64,000 nt of DNA. It comes from Fibrobacteraceae bacterium (GTDB lineage: Bacteria; Fibrobacterota; Fibrobacteria; Fibrobacterales; Fibrobacteraceae). The position numbers and the translations under genes were made by a program. The notes beneath the pieces were generated by a model. It had not been told where the DNA came from. It was given only the letters and a program-made list of their open reading frames with translations, and did no database searches. Each line of letters starts with the position of its first letter. Position 1 is the first letter of the stretch. The stretch lies in contig JAGBSH010000028.1 in NCBI GenBank assembly GCA_017631885.1, forward strand, positions 124,001-188,000, read 5' to 3'. Positions 43,445-51,140 of the stretch are shown one piece after another.

Positions 43445-43741
43445 TTATAGCCCAAATAAATCAGCATGCGAACCTGTATCCACCAATTCAAGAATCAAGA
43501 TATTCTCTTCAATCTTGTAAATCAAAAGCCAATTTGGTTCAATATGCAATTCTCTATGACCAATCCAATTGCCTGTAAGGGCATGATCTTTATATGCAGA
43601 AGAAACCTCTTCGCCTTTGGCAAGTATTTCCACAATGTCTTTCAGTTTTTGTATTCTTTTACCACGTTTTGTGGCTCGCTTCACAGATTTTTTGAATTTT
43701 TTAGTTATTCGTATTTGATACTTATATACTTTTTCGCTCAT
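43445..43741 (-). CDS. YafQ/RelE-family mRNA interferase toxin
   Basis: A 98-residue basic protein of the RelE fold. The N-terminal helix is lysine-rich (ITKKFKKSVKRATKRGKRIQKL), LKDHALTGNW-type block is here YKDHALTGNWIGHRELHIEP near residue 50, and the end has LLIYKIEENILILELVDTGSHADLF. The spacing and the DHxLxGxWxGxRExHI block match YafQ, which cleaves mRNA on the ribosome. The ATG overlaps the antitoxin stop as ATGA, so the pair is coupled. The toxin stop lies 2 bp from the methyltransferase stop. Confidence 0.9.
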   Translation of the reverse strand: MSEKVYKYQIRITKKFKKSVKRATKRGKRIQKLKDIVEILAKGEEVSSAYKDHALTGNWIGHRELHIEPNWLLIYKIEENILILELVDTGSHADLFGL

Positions 43742-44007
43742 AACCCTAAATCATCCCACAGTTCCTTTGGCGATGCATATGTTTTGGCATTAGGGTCACG
43801 GGCTAAATTTTCACCTTCTTTTATGGCTTCTAAAAGTTCTTTAGAAGGGGGCCTTGTAACGGCAAATGGCAAGCCATGGTGCAACAAGGACTGTTTTAAA
43901 AAAACAGTTATAGCCTGCGATAGCGAAAGCCCCAGGTCATCAAAAAGTTCAGTTGCTGAAGCTTTCAGCTCTTTATCTAATCGAATATTTGTAACTACTG
44001 TACTCAT
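43738..44007 (-). CDS. RelB/DinJ-family antitoxin
   Basis: An 89-residue antitoxin. The N-terminal ribbon-helix-helix MSTVVTNIRLDKELKASATE (residues 1-20) and ELFDDLGLSLSQAITVFLKQ (about 20-40) bind DNA; the C-terminal part (PFAVTRPPSKELLEAIKEGE and PKELWDDLGL) should wrap the toxin. A longer frame starts at 44136, but the ATG at 44007 gives the family N-terminus and lies just after a 12-bp palindromic operator. It lies 123 bp from the divergent helicase gene. Confidence 0.9.
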   Translation of the reverse strand: MSTVVTNIRLDKELKASATELFDDLGLSLSQAITVFLKQSLLHHGLPFAVTRPPSKELLEAIKEGENLARDPNAKTYASPKELWDDLGL

Positions 44008-44021
44008 ACTTCTAAATATAC

Positions 44022-44052
44022 TACAAATACTTTCAAAAGTAAAGTATTTGTA
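44022..44052. promoter_or_regulatory. Palindromic operator of the toxin-antitoxin pair
   Basis: TACAAATACTTT and AAAGTATTTGTA form a perfect 12-bp inverted repeat with a 7-bp spacer, 15-45 bp before the antitoxin ATG. This is where a ribbon-helix-helix antitoxin would bind to repress its own operon. It also lies 79 bp upstream of the helicase ATG on the other strand. Confidence 0.75.
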
Positions 44053-44130
44053 TTTAAAATGTTGTCTTTTTGCCGAATTTTCAGTTAAAAATCCATATTT
44101 TGGCTGTTTGAAACGCCATCGGGAGTTGTT

Positions 44131-46914
44131 ATGCAATTAGATCGTTTTTTTAAAGAACGCCCACAAATAAGCCCCACCATTTATGCTTATACTCTTCCTG
44201 AAGCAAATTCTCATAATGGCTACATTAAAGTGGGTTTTACTGACCGTTCCGTTGAAGAACGTATAAAAGAGCAAGTTCATACCGCTGGTTTAAAACCTAA
44301 AATTTTATTCAAAGAACCGGCTATGTGTGCTGATGGTTCTTGCTTTACCGATAAGCAAGTGCATAAAATTCTTGAACGCAATCATTTTTTGCGTTTAGAA
44401 AAAAATACGGAATGGTTTAAGTGTTCAGAAAAAGATATTCTTGCAGCCATTAATGAATTAAAAACCGGCATTCGTTCTGATAGCGATAGAAATGAATTTT
44501 TTTCTATGCGCCCAGAACAACAAGCGGCCGTAGAAAAAACGAAAGCTTATTTTGATTCTGCATTAAAAGAAAATTCCAAGCAATCTCCAAAATTTTTGTG
44601 GAATGCTAAAATGCGTTTTGGAAAAACTTTTGCCACTTATAAACTTGCTGAATCAATGGGGTTAAAAAAGATATTAGTTCTTACTTTTAAACCGGCTGTT
44701 GAAAGCGCTTGGGCTAGTGATCTGATTCATCATATTGATTTTAAAAATTGGCAATTTATTTCTAATAAAGATGCTAAAGAAAATAAACTTTCTATTGATG
44801 AATCATTTGAACTAGCCGATAAGAAAAAGCCTATTGTTGTTTTTGGTTCTTTCCAGGATTTACTTGGTACTAATCAAACTGGTGGCATAAAAGCTAAAAA
44901 TGAATTTATTCATGCTACGCATTGGGATCTCGTTGTTTTTGATGAATATCATTTTGGTGCTTGGAGAGAGAACGCTAAAAAACTTTTCCAAGTGGCAGAT
45001 GAAGAATCTGAAATTGATTTTGATATAGAAGAATTTCAAGCAAAAGAAGCTGGTAATGCTTTAGATGAAAGCGTTTTACCAATAACTACAAAATACTATT
45101 TATACCTTTCTGGAACACCTTTTAGAGCTTTAAATTCTGGTGAATTTATTGAAGAACAAATTTTTAATTGGACTTATTCTGACGAACAACGCGCCAAAGA
45201 ATCTTGGGCTAAAAAAGATAACCCTTATAAAAGTTTGCCGCAAATGGTTATGCTTACTTACAAGATTCCTGAAAGTATCAGCCACGTGGCAAATGCAGGC
45301 GAATTTGATGAATTTGATTTGAATGAATTTTTTAAAGCTTCTGGCAAAGAAAACAATGCGACATTCAAGCACGAGCGCGAGGTCCAGAAATGGCTTGATT
45401 TAATTCGCGGTTCTTATTTGCCTTCTAATATTGATGATTTAAAACTTGGGCAAGACAAACGCCCACCAATGCCATATTCTGACACTCGCCTTTTGAATAT
45501 TTTACAGCATACGCTTTGGTTTTTACCCGATGTGGCTTCTTGCTATGCTATGAAAAATTTAATAGCACAAAGGCAAAATACTTTTTATCATGATTACCAA
45601 ATAATTGTATGCGCTGGCACAAAAGCAGGTATTGGTTTAGAGGCGTTAAAACCAGTTCGAAAAGCTATGGAGACCCCTCTTAATACAAAAACGATTACTC
45701 TTTCTTGTGGTAAATTAACTACAGGTGTTACGATTCGCCCTTGGAGTGGTGTTTTTATGCTTCGCAATTTAAAAAGCCCGGAAACTTATTTTCAAACGGC
45801 TTTCCGTGTGCAATCTCCTTGGGAAATAAAAGACGACTTTGGAAATCAAAAAATTCTTAAAGAAAATTGTTACGTCTTTGATTTTGCTTTAGATAGAGCT
45901 TTAAAACAAATTGCAAGTTATAGTTCTAGGTTAGATATTAACGAATCAAACCCAGAAAAACGCGTTGCTGAATTTATCAAATTTTTACCTGTTCTTGCTT
46001 ATGATGGTTCAGCAATGACGCAATTAAATGCTTCTGCTATTTTAGATATTGCTATGTCTGGCACTTCGGCATCTTTACTTGCAAGACGTTGGGAATCTGC
46101 TTTACTTGTAAACGTAGATAACATGACTTTAAATCGTTTAATGAATAACGAAGACGCCATGAAGGCGTTAATGAAAATAGAGGGATTCCGCAGTTTAAAT
46201 TCAGATATTGAAACTATCATTAACAAATCTGAACAAGTTAAGAAACTAAAAACTAAAGATAAAGAACTTACACAAAAAGAAAAACGAGAAATTTCAGAAG
46301 CCGAAAAAGAGTATAAATCGAAACGAAAACAAATTCAAGAAAAGCTAATCAAATTTGCAACGCGCGTTCCTGTATTTATGTATTTAACAGATTACCGCGA
46401 GCATTGTTTAAAAGATGTGATTACCCAACTTGAGCCCGGTCTTTTTAAAAAAGTCACAGGGCTTGATGTTAAAGATTTTGAGCTCCTTTGTTCTTTGGGT
46501 GTTTTTAATGCCAGTTTAATGAATGAAGCAATTTTTAGTTTTAAACGCTATGAAGATTCAAGTTTAAGTTATATGGGACTTGATAGACATAAGGCAGAAG
46601 ATATTGGTGGTTTTGATACAGTGCTTCGTCGAGAAAAATATGAAGAACTTTTTTATTCACAACAACTTTCAATGAAACTAAATCCTATTGCTACTTTAAA
46701 AGCAGAAGAGAATTTTGGCCTTCAAAAAGCCGCTGAAGTAAAGAAATTTTATAATTCCATAAAAAAAGACACAAGTGTTTTCCATAAAGAATTCGGGAAA
46801 GGAACTGTTTCAAAAATTTCAAAAGACAAAAAATACATTTATGTGAAATTTGGCAAAATAGAGAAAATGTTCGTTTTTCTAGACGCTTTTGAAAAAGGTT
46901 TTTTGAAAGCATAG
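44131..46914 (+). CDS. GIY-YIG nuclease / superfamily 2 helicase restriction protein
   Basis: A 927-residue protein. An N-terminal T5orf172-type GIY-YIG domain has TIYAYTLP, YIKVGFTDRSVEER (residues 31-44) and EWFKC (93-97). The helicase motor follows: a P-loop variant NAKMRFGKTF (157-166), DEYH at 271-274 and LSGTPFRAL near 328. A Lys/Glu-rich coiled coil covers about 700-735. The end, EFGKGTVSKISKDKKYIYVKF, looks like the small Tudor-like domain at the C-terminus of UvrD/PcrA. It is the probable restriction component with the two methylase genes upstream. GGGAG lies 5 bp before the ATG. Confidence 0.8.
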   Translation: MQLDRFFKERPQISPTIYAYTLPEANSHNGYIKVGFTDRSVEERIKEQVHTAGLKPKILFKEPAMCADGSCFTDKQVHKILERNHFLRLEKNTEWFKCSEKDILAAINELKTGIRSDSDRNEFFSMRPEQQAAVEKTKAYFDSALKENSKQSPKFLWNAKMRFGKTFATYKLAESMGLKKILVLTFKPAVESAWASDLIHHIDFKNWQFISNKDAKENKLSIDESFELADKKKPIVVFGSFQDLLGTNQTGGIKAKNEFIHATHWDLVVFDEYHFGAWRENAKKLFQVADEESEIDFDIEEFQAKEAGNALDESVLPITTKYYLYLSGTPFRALNSGEFIEEQIFNWTYSDEQRAKESWAKKDNPYKSLPQMVMLTYKIPESISHVANAGEFDEFDLNEFFKASGKENNATFKHEREVQKWLDLIRGSYLPSNIDDLKLGQDKRPPMPYSDTRLLNILQHTLWFLPDVASCYAMKNLIAQRQNTFYHDYQIIVCAGTKAGIGLEALKPVRKAMETPLNTKTITLSCGKLTTGVTIRPWSGVFMLRNLKSPETYFQTAFRVQSPWEIKDDFGNQKILKENCYVFDFALDRALKQIASYSSRLDINESNPEKRVAEFIKFLPVLAYDGSAMTQLNASAILDIAMSGTSASLLARRWESALLVNVDNMTLNRLMNNEDAMKALMKIEGFRSLNSDIETIINKSEQVKKLKTKDKELTQKEKREISEAEKEYKSKRKQIQEKLIKFATRVPVFMYLTDYREHCLKDVITQLEPGLFKKVTGLDVKDFELLCSLGVFNASLMNEAIFSFKRYEDSSLSYMGLDRHKAEDIGGFDTVLRREKYEELFYSQQLSMKLNPIATLKAEENFGLQKAAEVKKFYNSIKKDTSVFHKEFGKGTVSKISKDKKYIYVKFGKIEKMFVFLDAFEKGFLKA

Positions 46915-47056
46915 CCTAAATCGGCTTTTAACTCAAGAATTTTCAAAAAAAATCCCAATTTTTCTGCAATTTGTATATATTACAAGTTGGACTATAACTT
47001 GGTACGCCCCGATCGATTTTATCGAAGTATTTGGGTTTGCCGACTTTGGAGGTTCC

Positions 47057-47980
47057 GTGTCGTATAAGATTAACGGACAAACAGAAATTCTGGGTGTATT
47101 TGGCCACCCTGTTAGGCATAGTAAATCCCCGACTATGCATAATGCTCTTTTTAAAGAACTTGGCATAAATGCTGCCTATTTACCATTTGGGCCTATTCCT
47201 GAAAATTTTTCTACTGCACTTGATGGATTAAAAGCTTTACATTTTCGTGGTGCTAATTTAACCATTCCATACAAAGAACAAGTTTTAGAATTGGTAAATG
47301 AACTTTCGCCTATTTCTGAATTTACTCAAAGCGTAAATACATTGTATTGGAAAAATGGCGAAAAAGGTGGCACTCTTTGTGGTACAACAACAGACCCTTA
47401 TGGAGCTATCAAAAATATAGAAGACGCAGGCATTTCTCTTGAAGGCAAATCACTTGCTTTACTTGGGAACGGCGGCGCTGCTAAAGCTATTGCTTATGCT
47501 TTGTTAGAAAAGAATGTTAAATTGACAATTGTTTGCCGAAACGAATCTCGCGGCAAAAATCTTGTAGAAAAACTTTCTTTGTTTTTCCCAGAAAATGTTC
47601 CGACTTATTGTTCATTCAATGATTTTAACACAAGCGAACCTGATATTATCTTAAACACTACTCCTGTTGGGATGCACCCAAACGTAAACGATTCGCCACT
47701 TCCGGATGCTTCTTTTAGAAAAGAGCAATTTGTTTATGATATTATTTACACGCCAACAGAAACGCGTTTATTAAAAGACGCAAAAGCACAAGGTTGTAAA
47801 ATTTTAAATGGCGAAGGTATGCTTGTGCACCAAGGTGCTGCTAGTTTTAAATTGTGGTTTCCAAAAGAAACTGAAAATGTTTCAGAGGCGTTTTTAGTTT
47901 CCGTTATGCGAGAAGCCTTGCAAAAAGAAAATTTGCCAGAAAAAACTTTAAATTCAAACCCCGCTTCGGCTAAAATCTAG
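47057..47980 (+). CDS. aroE: Shikimate dehydrogenase
   Basis: A 307-residue AroE reducing 3-dehydroshikimate to shikimate. The substrate site is GHPVRHSKSPTMHN near residue 16, with the catalytic Lys/Asp in NLTIPYKEQ near 75 and the TDPYGA block near 115. The NADP-binding loop LLGNGGAAKAIAYAL lies near 135. The last 20 residues (LPEKTLNSNPASAKI) are an unconserved tail. Start is a GTG at 47057 with GGAGG 4 bp upstream. The aroKB fusion starts 10 bp after it, so two or three consecutive shikimate steps are encoded together. Confidence 0.95.
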   Translation: MSYKINGQTEILGVFGHPVRHSKSPTMHNALFKELGINAAYLPFGPIPENFSTALDGLKALHFRGANLTIPYKEQVLELVNELSPISEFTQSVNTLYWKNGEKGGTLCGTTTDPYGAIKNIEDAGISLEGKSLALLGNGGAAKAIAYALLEKNVKLTIVCRNESRGKNLVEKLSLFFPENVPTYCSFNDFNTSEPDIILNTTPVGMHPNVNDSPLPDASFRKEQFVYDIIYTPTETRLLKDAKAQGCKILNGEGMLVHQGAASFKLWFPKETENVSEAFLVSVMREALQKENLPEKTLNSNPASAKI

Positions 47981-47990
47981 TAGGTATAAA

Positions 47991-49637
47991 ATGAATAGCA
48001 ATAATTCTAATAAAAAGCACATTTACTTTACTGGATTTATGGCCAGTGGCAAAAGCCGTGTCGGAAGGTGCCTTGCAGAACGTCTTAATGTTCAATTTAT
48101 TGATACAGATACTTTGATTGCTGAAAATGCAGGCAAATCTATTTCTGAAATTTTTGCTGAAGATGGCGAAGCTGTTTTCCGCAAAATGGAAAAGGATTTA
48201 ATTCAAACTCTTGCAGAAGACAGCACACCAAAAGTTATTTCTCTTGGTGGTGGCGCTCTTTCTCAAGAATGCATTGTAGAAGCCATTAGAAGTTCAGGGA
48301 CTCTTATCCGCCTTTGGGCTTCTCCAGAAGTTCTTTCTGAACGTATCGCCAGAAAAAATACTCGCCCACTAATGGCCGGGCTTTCTGACGAAGAACGTCT
48401 TGCTAAAATCAAAACCATGCTCAAAGAACGCGAATGCTGGTATTCAAAAGCTGATTTTAGCGTAGAAAGTTCTAATGATTATCCAGAATATGTTGTCGCC
48501 GAAAAAATTATCCAGATTTTAAAATTCTGGAAGTCTTACGCGCTTTCTGTTGAAACTTCTTCTGGCGAACGCTACCCTATCTTTATCGGGAAAAATTTAC
48601 TTTCTCACCTTGGTTGTTTGCTTGAAACAACAGGGCTTATTAAAACACACAAATTTTTGGTTTGTACCGATACGACAGTAGCCAAAGCACAATCTCGCAC
48701 ATTAGATAAAATAAGGCGTCAAGCTTCTGATTGTCCTGTCTTTAAATTCAGGGCTGGTGAAATCAATAAAACGCTTTCTAGTTTAAACCAACTTTATTCT
48801 TATATGTTACATAGAGAATTCGGGCGCAAAAGTTGCTTGCTTCAATTTTCTGGTGGCGTTGTTGGCGACATGGCTGGCTTTGGGGCCGCCACTTACCAAA
48901 GAGGAATTCCTTTTATTCAATTACCGACAACTTTATTGAGTATGGTGGATAGTTCTGTTGGCGGAAAAGTGGCTGTAAACCACCCTGCTGGCAAAAACAT
49001 GATTGGGGCTTTTTACCAGCCAAAAGCGGTTGTGTGCGATTTAGGTGCTCTTGCTACACTAGCAGAAAATGAAATTCAAGCAGGCATTGCTGAAATTGTA
49101 AAATATGGCGTTATTTACGACTTGGATTTCTTTGCTTATATGGAATCTCATATTGAACAAATTAAAGAAAAAAATGAAGAGGTTCTTAAAAAACTCATTC
49201 ATCGCAGTTGTTCTATAAAAGCAGAAGTGGTTGGCATAGATGAAAAAGAAAACGGACTTCGGGCTATATTAAATTACGGGCATACATTTGGACACGCCAT
49301 TGAAAAACTTTCGAATTATAAAACTTATTCTCACGGAATTGCTGTTAGTTTAGGAATGCGTGTTGCGGCAAGAGCTGCCGTTCTTTTAGGTATTTTCTCT
49401 GAAGCAGAAGAAAAACGCCAGAATGATTTATTAAACGCTCTTGGATTACCAGAAAAAGCCTGTTTTGAAATAGATGTAAATGCAGCTTGGCAAGCAATGG
49501 GCGTTGATAAAAAAGCAGAAAAGAACAACCGCGTTTATATTTTGCCGACATGTATTGGTCATGTTGAAAAAATTTCAAATATCCCAGAAGACATTGTACG
49601 AAATGCTTGGAGCGTTATCCAAAAGGAACAAGTATGA
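47991..49637 (+). CDS. aroKB: Bifunctional shikimate kinase / 3-dehydroquinate synthase
   Basis: A 548-residue fusion. Residues 1-178 are shikimate kinase: P-loop GFMASGKS (15-22), the D-D-R type substrate residues in FIDTDTLIAE, and GGGALS near 86. Residues 185-548 are the NAD-dependent dehydroquinate synthase: FSGGVVGDMAGFGAATYQRG near 290, PTTLLSMVDSSVGGKVAVN near 320, and zinc-ligand GHTFGHAIE near 430. Both halves look intact. AroK-AroB fusions are known in several lineages. Its end overlaps the epimerase gene as ATGA. Confidence 0.95.
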   Translation: MNSNNSNKKHIYFTGFMASGKSRVGRCLAERLNVQFIDTDTLIAENAGKSISEIFAEDGEAVFRKMEKDLIQTLAEDSTPKVISLGGGALSQECIVEAIRSSGTLIRLWASPEVLSERIARKNTRPLMAGLSDEERLAKIKTMLKERECWYSKADFSVESSNDYPEYVVAEKIIQILKFWKSYALSVETSSGERYPIFIGKNLLSHLGCLLETTGLIKTHKFLVCTDTTVAKAQSRTLDKIRRQASDCPVFKFRAGEINKTLSSLNQLYSYMLHREFGRKSCLLQFSGGVVGDMAGFGAATYQRGIPFIQLPTTLLSMVDSSVGGKVAVNHPAGKNMIGAFYQPKAVVCDLGALATLAENEIQAGIAEIVKYGVIYDLDFFAYMESHIEQIKEKNEEVLKKLIHRSCSIKAEVVGIDEKENGLRAILNYGHTFGHAIEKLSNYKTYSHGIAVSLGMRVAARAAVLLGIFSEAEEKRQNDLLNALGLPEKACFEIDVNAAWQAMGVDKKAEKNNRVYILPTCIGHVEKISNIPEDIVRNAWSVIQKEQV

Positions 49638-50599
49638 AAGTTCTAGTTACAGGCGGAACCGGCGCACTTGGGTATCATATTCTTTCATCGCTTTATCGCG
49701 ATAGCATAGAATTGCATAGCTTTAGCGATGAACTCCCACAGCCTTGGCAAAAAGTAGAAGGTGTGCAATACCACACAGGCAACCTTCTTGATTTCCAAGA
49801 AATGCTTGAACAAATTAAGCAAATTCAACCGGACCACGTTTACCATTTAGCAAGTCAGTCTTCTGTGGGCATTTCTTACAAGAAACCATTTGAAACATTA
49901 AGTACCAACTTGCTTGGCACACAAAATCTTTTAGAAGCCATTAGGCAAGTTGTTCCTAAAGCTAAAACATTGCTTTTAAGTTCTAGCGAAATTTATGGTA
50001 GGACTTCAGAACTTTTAACTCGTTTACATAAAGAAACGGATTTACCAAACCCTCTTACGCCTTATGCTACTTCAAAAGCTTGTATGGAACTGCTTGGTAA
50101 CCAGTTCAGAAATGCTTATGGCTTGCACATTGTTATTGTGCGCCCATTCCATTTTACTGGCCCACACCATAGCAGGCGTTTTGCTATACCTTCTATTACA
50201 AACCAACTAGTTCGCATAAAAAAATATGGCGCAGAACCTGTTGTTATTTCTGGTTCTCTTGACATTAGCCGCGACATCGTAGATGTTCGAGATGTCGCGC
50301 GCGGAACCATTCAAATTTTAAATTCCGCAGAATCTGGCGAAATCTTTAACATTTGCAGTGGCAGTTCTTATACATTCAGAGAACTTGTCGATTTACTTGT
50401 TGAAATTGCCGATGTTGATGTTGACTTTTTCTTTGACCCCAACCTTGAACGCACCAATGAAATCCCTTTGCTAATTGGAAACCCAGAAAAAATACTGAAT
50501 ATTGGCTGGAAACCAATGATTAGCATTGAAGATTGTCTAAGCGACTTGTTCAATGAAATGGTTGTCAGAAACCGTATGGAACGAAGTCTTAAAAAATAA
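49634..50599 (+). CDS. NAD-dependent sugar-nucleotide epimerase/dehydratase, Rmd/Gmd-like
   Basis: A 321-residue extended short-chain dehydrogenase. The NAD-binding motif GGTGALGYHI is at residues 7-16; the catalytic triad is the Ser in LLLSSSEIYG near 120 and Tyr-x3-Lys in TPYATSKAC near 147. Blocks YHLASQSSVGISYKKP near 75 and RDIVDVRDVARG near 215 resemble GDP-mannose 4,6-dehydratase and GDP-6-deoxy-D-lyxo-hexulose reductase, so a role in GDP-sugar or O-antigen sugars is likely but unproven. A longer frame exists; AAAGGA lies 6 bp before the ATG at 49634, which gives the family start. Confidence 0.85.
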   Translation: MKVLVTGGTGALGYHILSSLYRDSIELHSFSDELPQPWQKVEGVQYHTGNLLDFQEMLEQIKQIQPDHVYHLASQSSVGISYKKPFETLSTNLLGTQNLLEAIRQVVPKAKTLLLSSSEIYGRTSELLTRLHKETDLPNPLTPYATSKACMELLGNQFRNAYGLHIVIVRPFHFTGPHHSRRFAIPSITNQLVRIKKYGAEPVVISGSLDISRDIVDVRDVARGTIQILNSAESGEIFNICSGSSYTFRELVDLLVEIADVDVDFFFDPNLERTNEIPLLIGNPEKILNIGWKPMISIEDCLSDLFNEMVVRNRMERSLKK

Positions 50600-50603
50600 A
50601 AGA

Positions 50604-51140
50604 CTATAGACTTTCAAAAGAACTACGCCAAAAATGAATTTGCCCGCCGGCGGCAAGTGTTTTTTGGACATCTATCAGACGCTGGTTCGAAGAGCCTCTG
50701 AATTGTAGTTCTAAAGATTTTTTGGCTAAAATAAACGGGCCATCGACAAGCAAATCAGCTAACGATAACAATTCTAAAATTGCGTTATCTTGTTTTCCTT
50801 TTTCTAGAAGGCGTTCAAACAAATAGCCGGTAAAAATGGTTAAATGCAAAGAACGCTTTTTGACTTCTTTTGCAAGAGAAAGTAAAGCTTTGGCTTGTTC
50901 AAATGGTTCGCCACCACTAAATGTAACGCCAGAAAGCAAAGGATTTTCATCGATTTGCTCTAGAATTTCTGAAATAGAAACAAGCGTTCCGCCATTAAAA
51001 TCATGGGTTTCAGGATTGTGACAGCCCACGCAATGGTGTGGACAACCTTGGACAAACACAGTTAAGCGAATACCAGGACCATCCACTATTGATTCGGGTT
51101 CAATGCCTGCAAGCCTAAGCGTTACATTGTCAGACGCCAT
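50604..51140 (-). CDS. nrdG: Anaerobic ribonucleotide reductase-activating protein NrdG
   Basis: A 178-residue radical-SAM activase that makes the glycyl radical on NrdD. The cluster motif is GCPHHCVGC with C33, C37 and C40, followed by HNPETHDFNGG. The SAM-binding block TFSGGEPF lies near residue 70 and VDGPFI near 130. Start overlaps the nrdD stop as TAATG. It is convergent with the epimerase gene, with 4 bp between the stops. Confidence 0.93.
   Translation of the reverse strand: MASDNVTLRLAGIEPESIVDGPGIRLTVFVQGCPHHCVGCHNPETHDFNGGTLVSISEILEQIDENPLLSGVTFSGGEPFEQAKALLSLAKEVKKRSLHLTIFTGYLFERLLEKGKQDNAILELLSLADLLVDGPFILAKKSLELQFRGSSNQRLIDVQKTLAAGGQIHFWRSSFESL

Noticed and set aside
43466-44140. 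224-codon plus-strand frame across the toxin-antitoxin genes
   Set aside because: It is the antisense shadow of two recognised genes and runs through their operator.
40757-47056. Prophage or integrative element for the island
   Set aside because: No integrase, transposase, phage gene or flanking direct repeats were seen; only the restriction and toxin-antitoxin genes are present.
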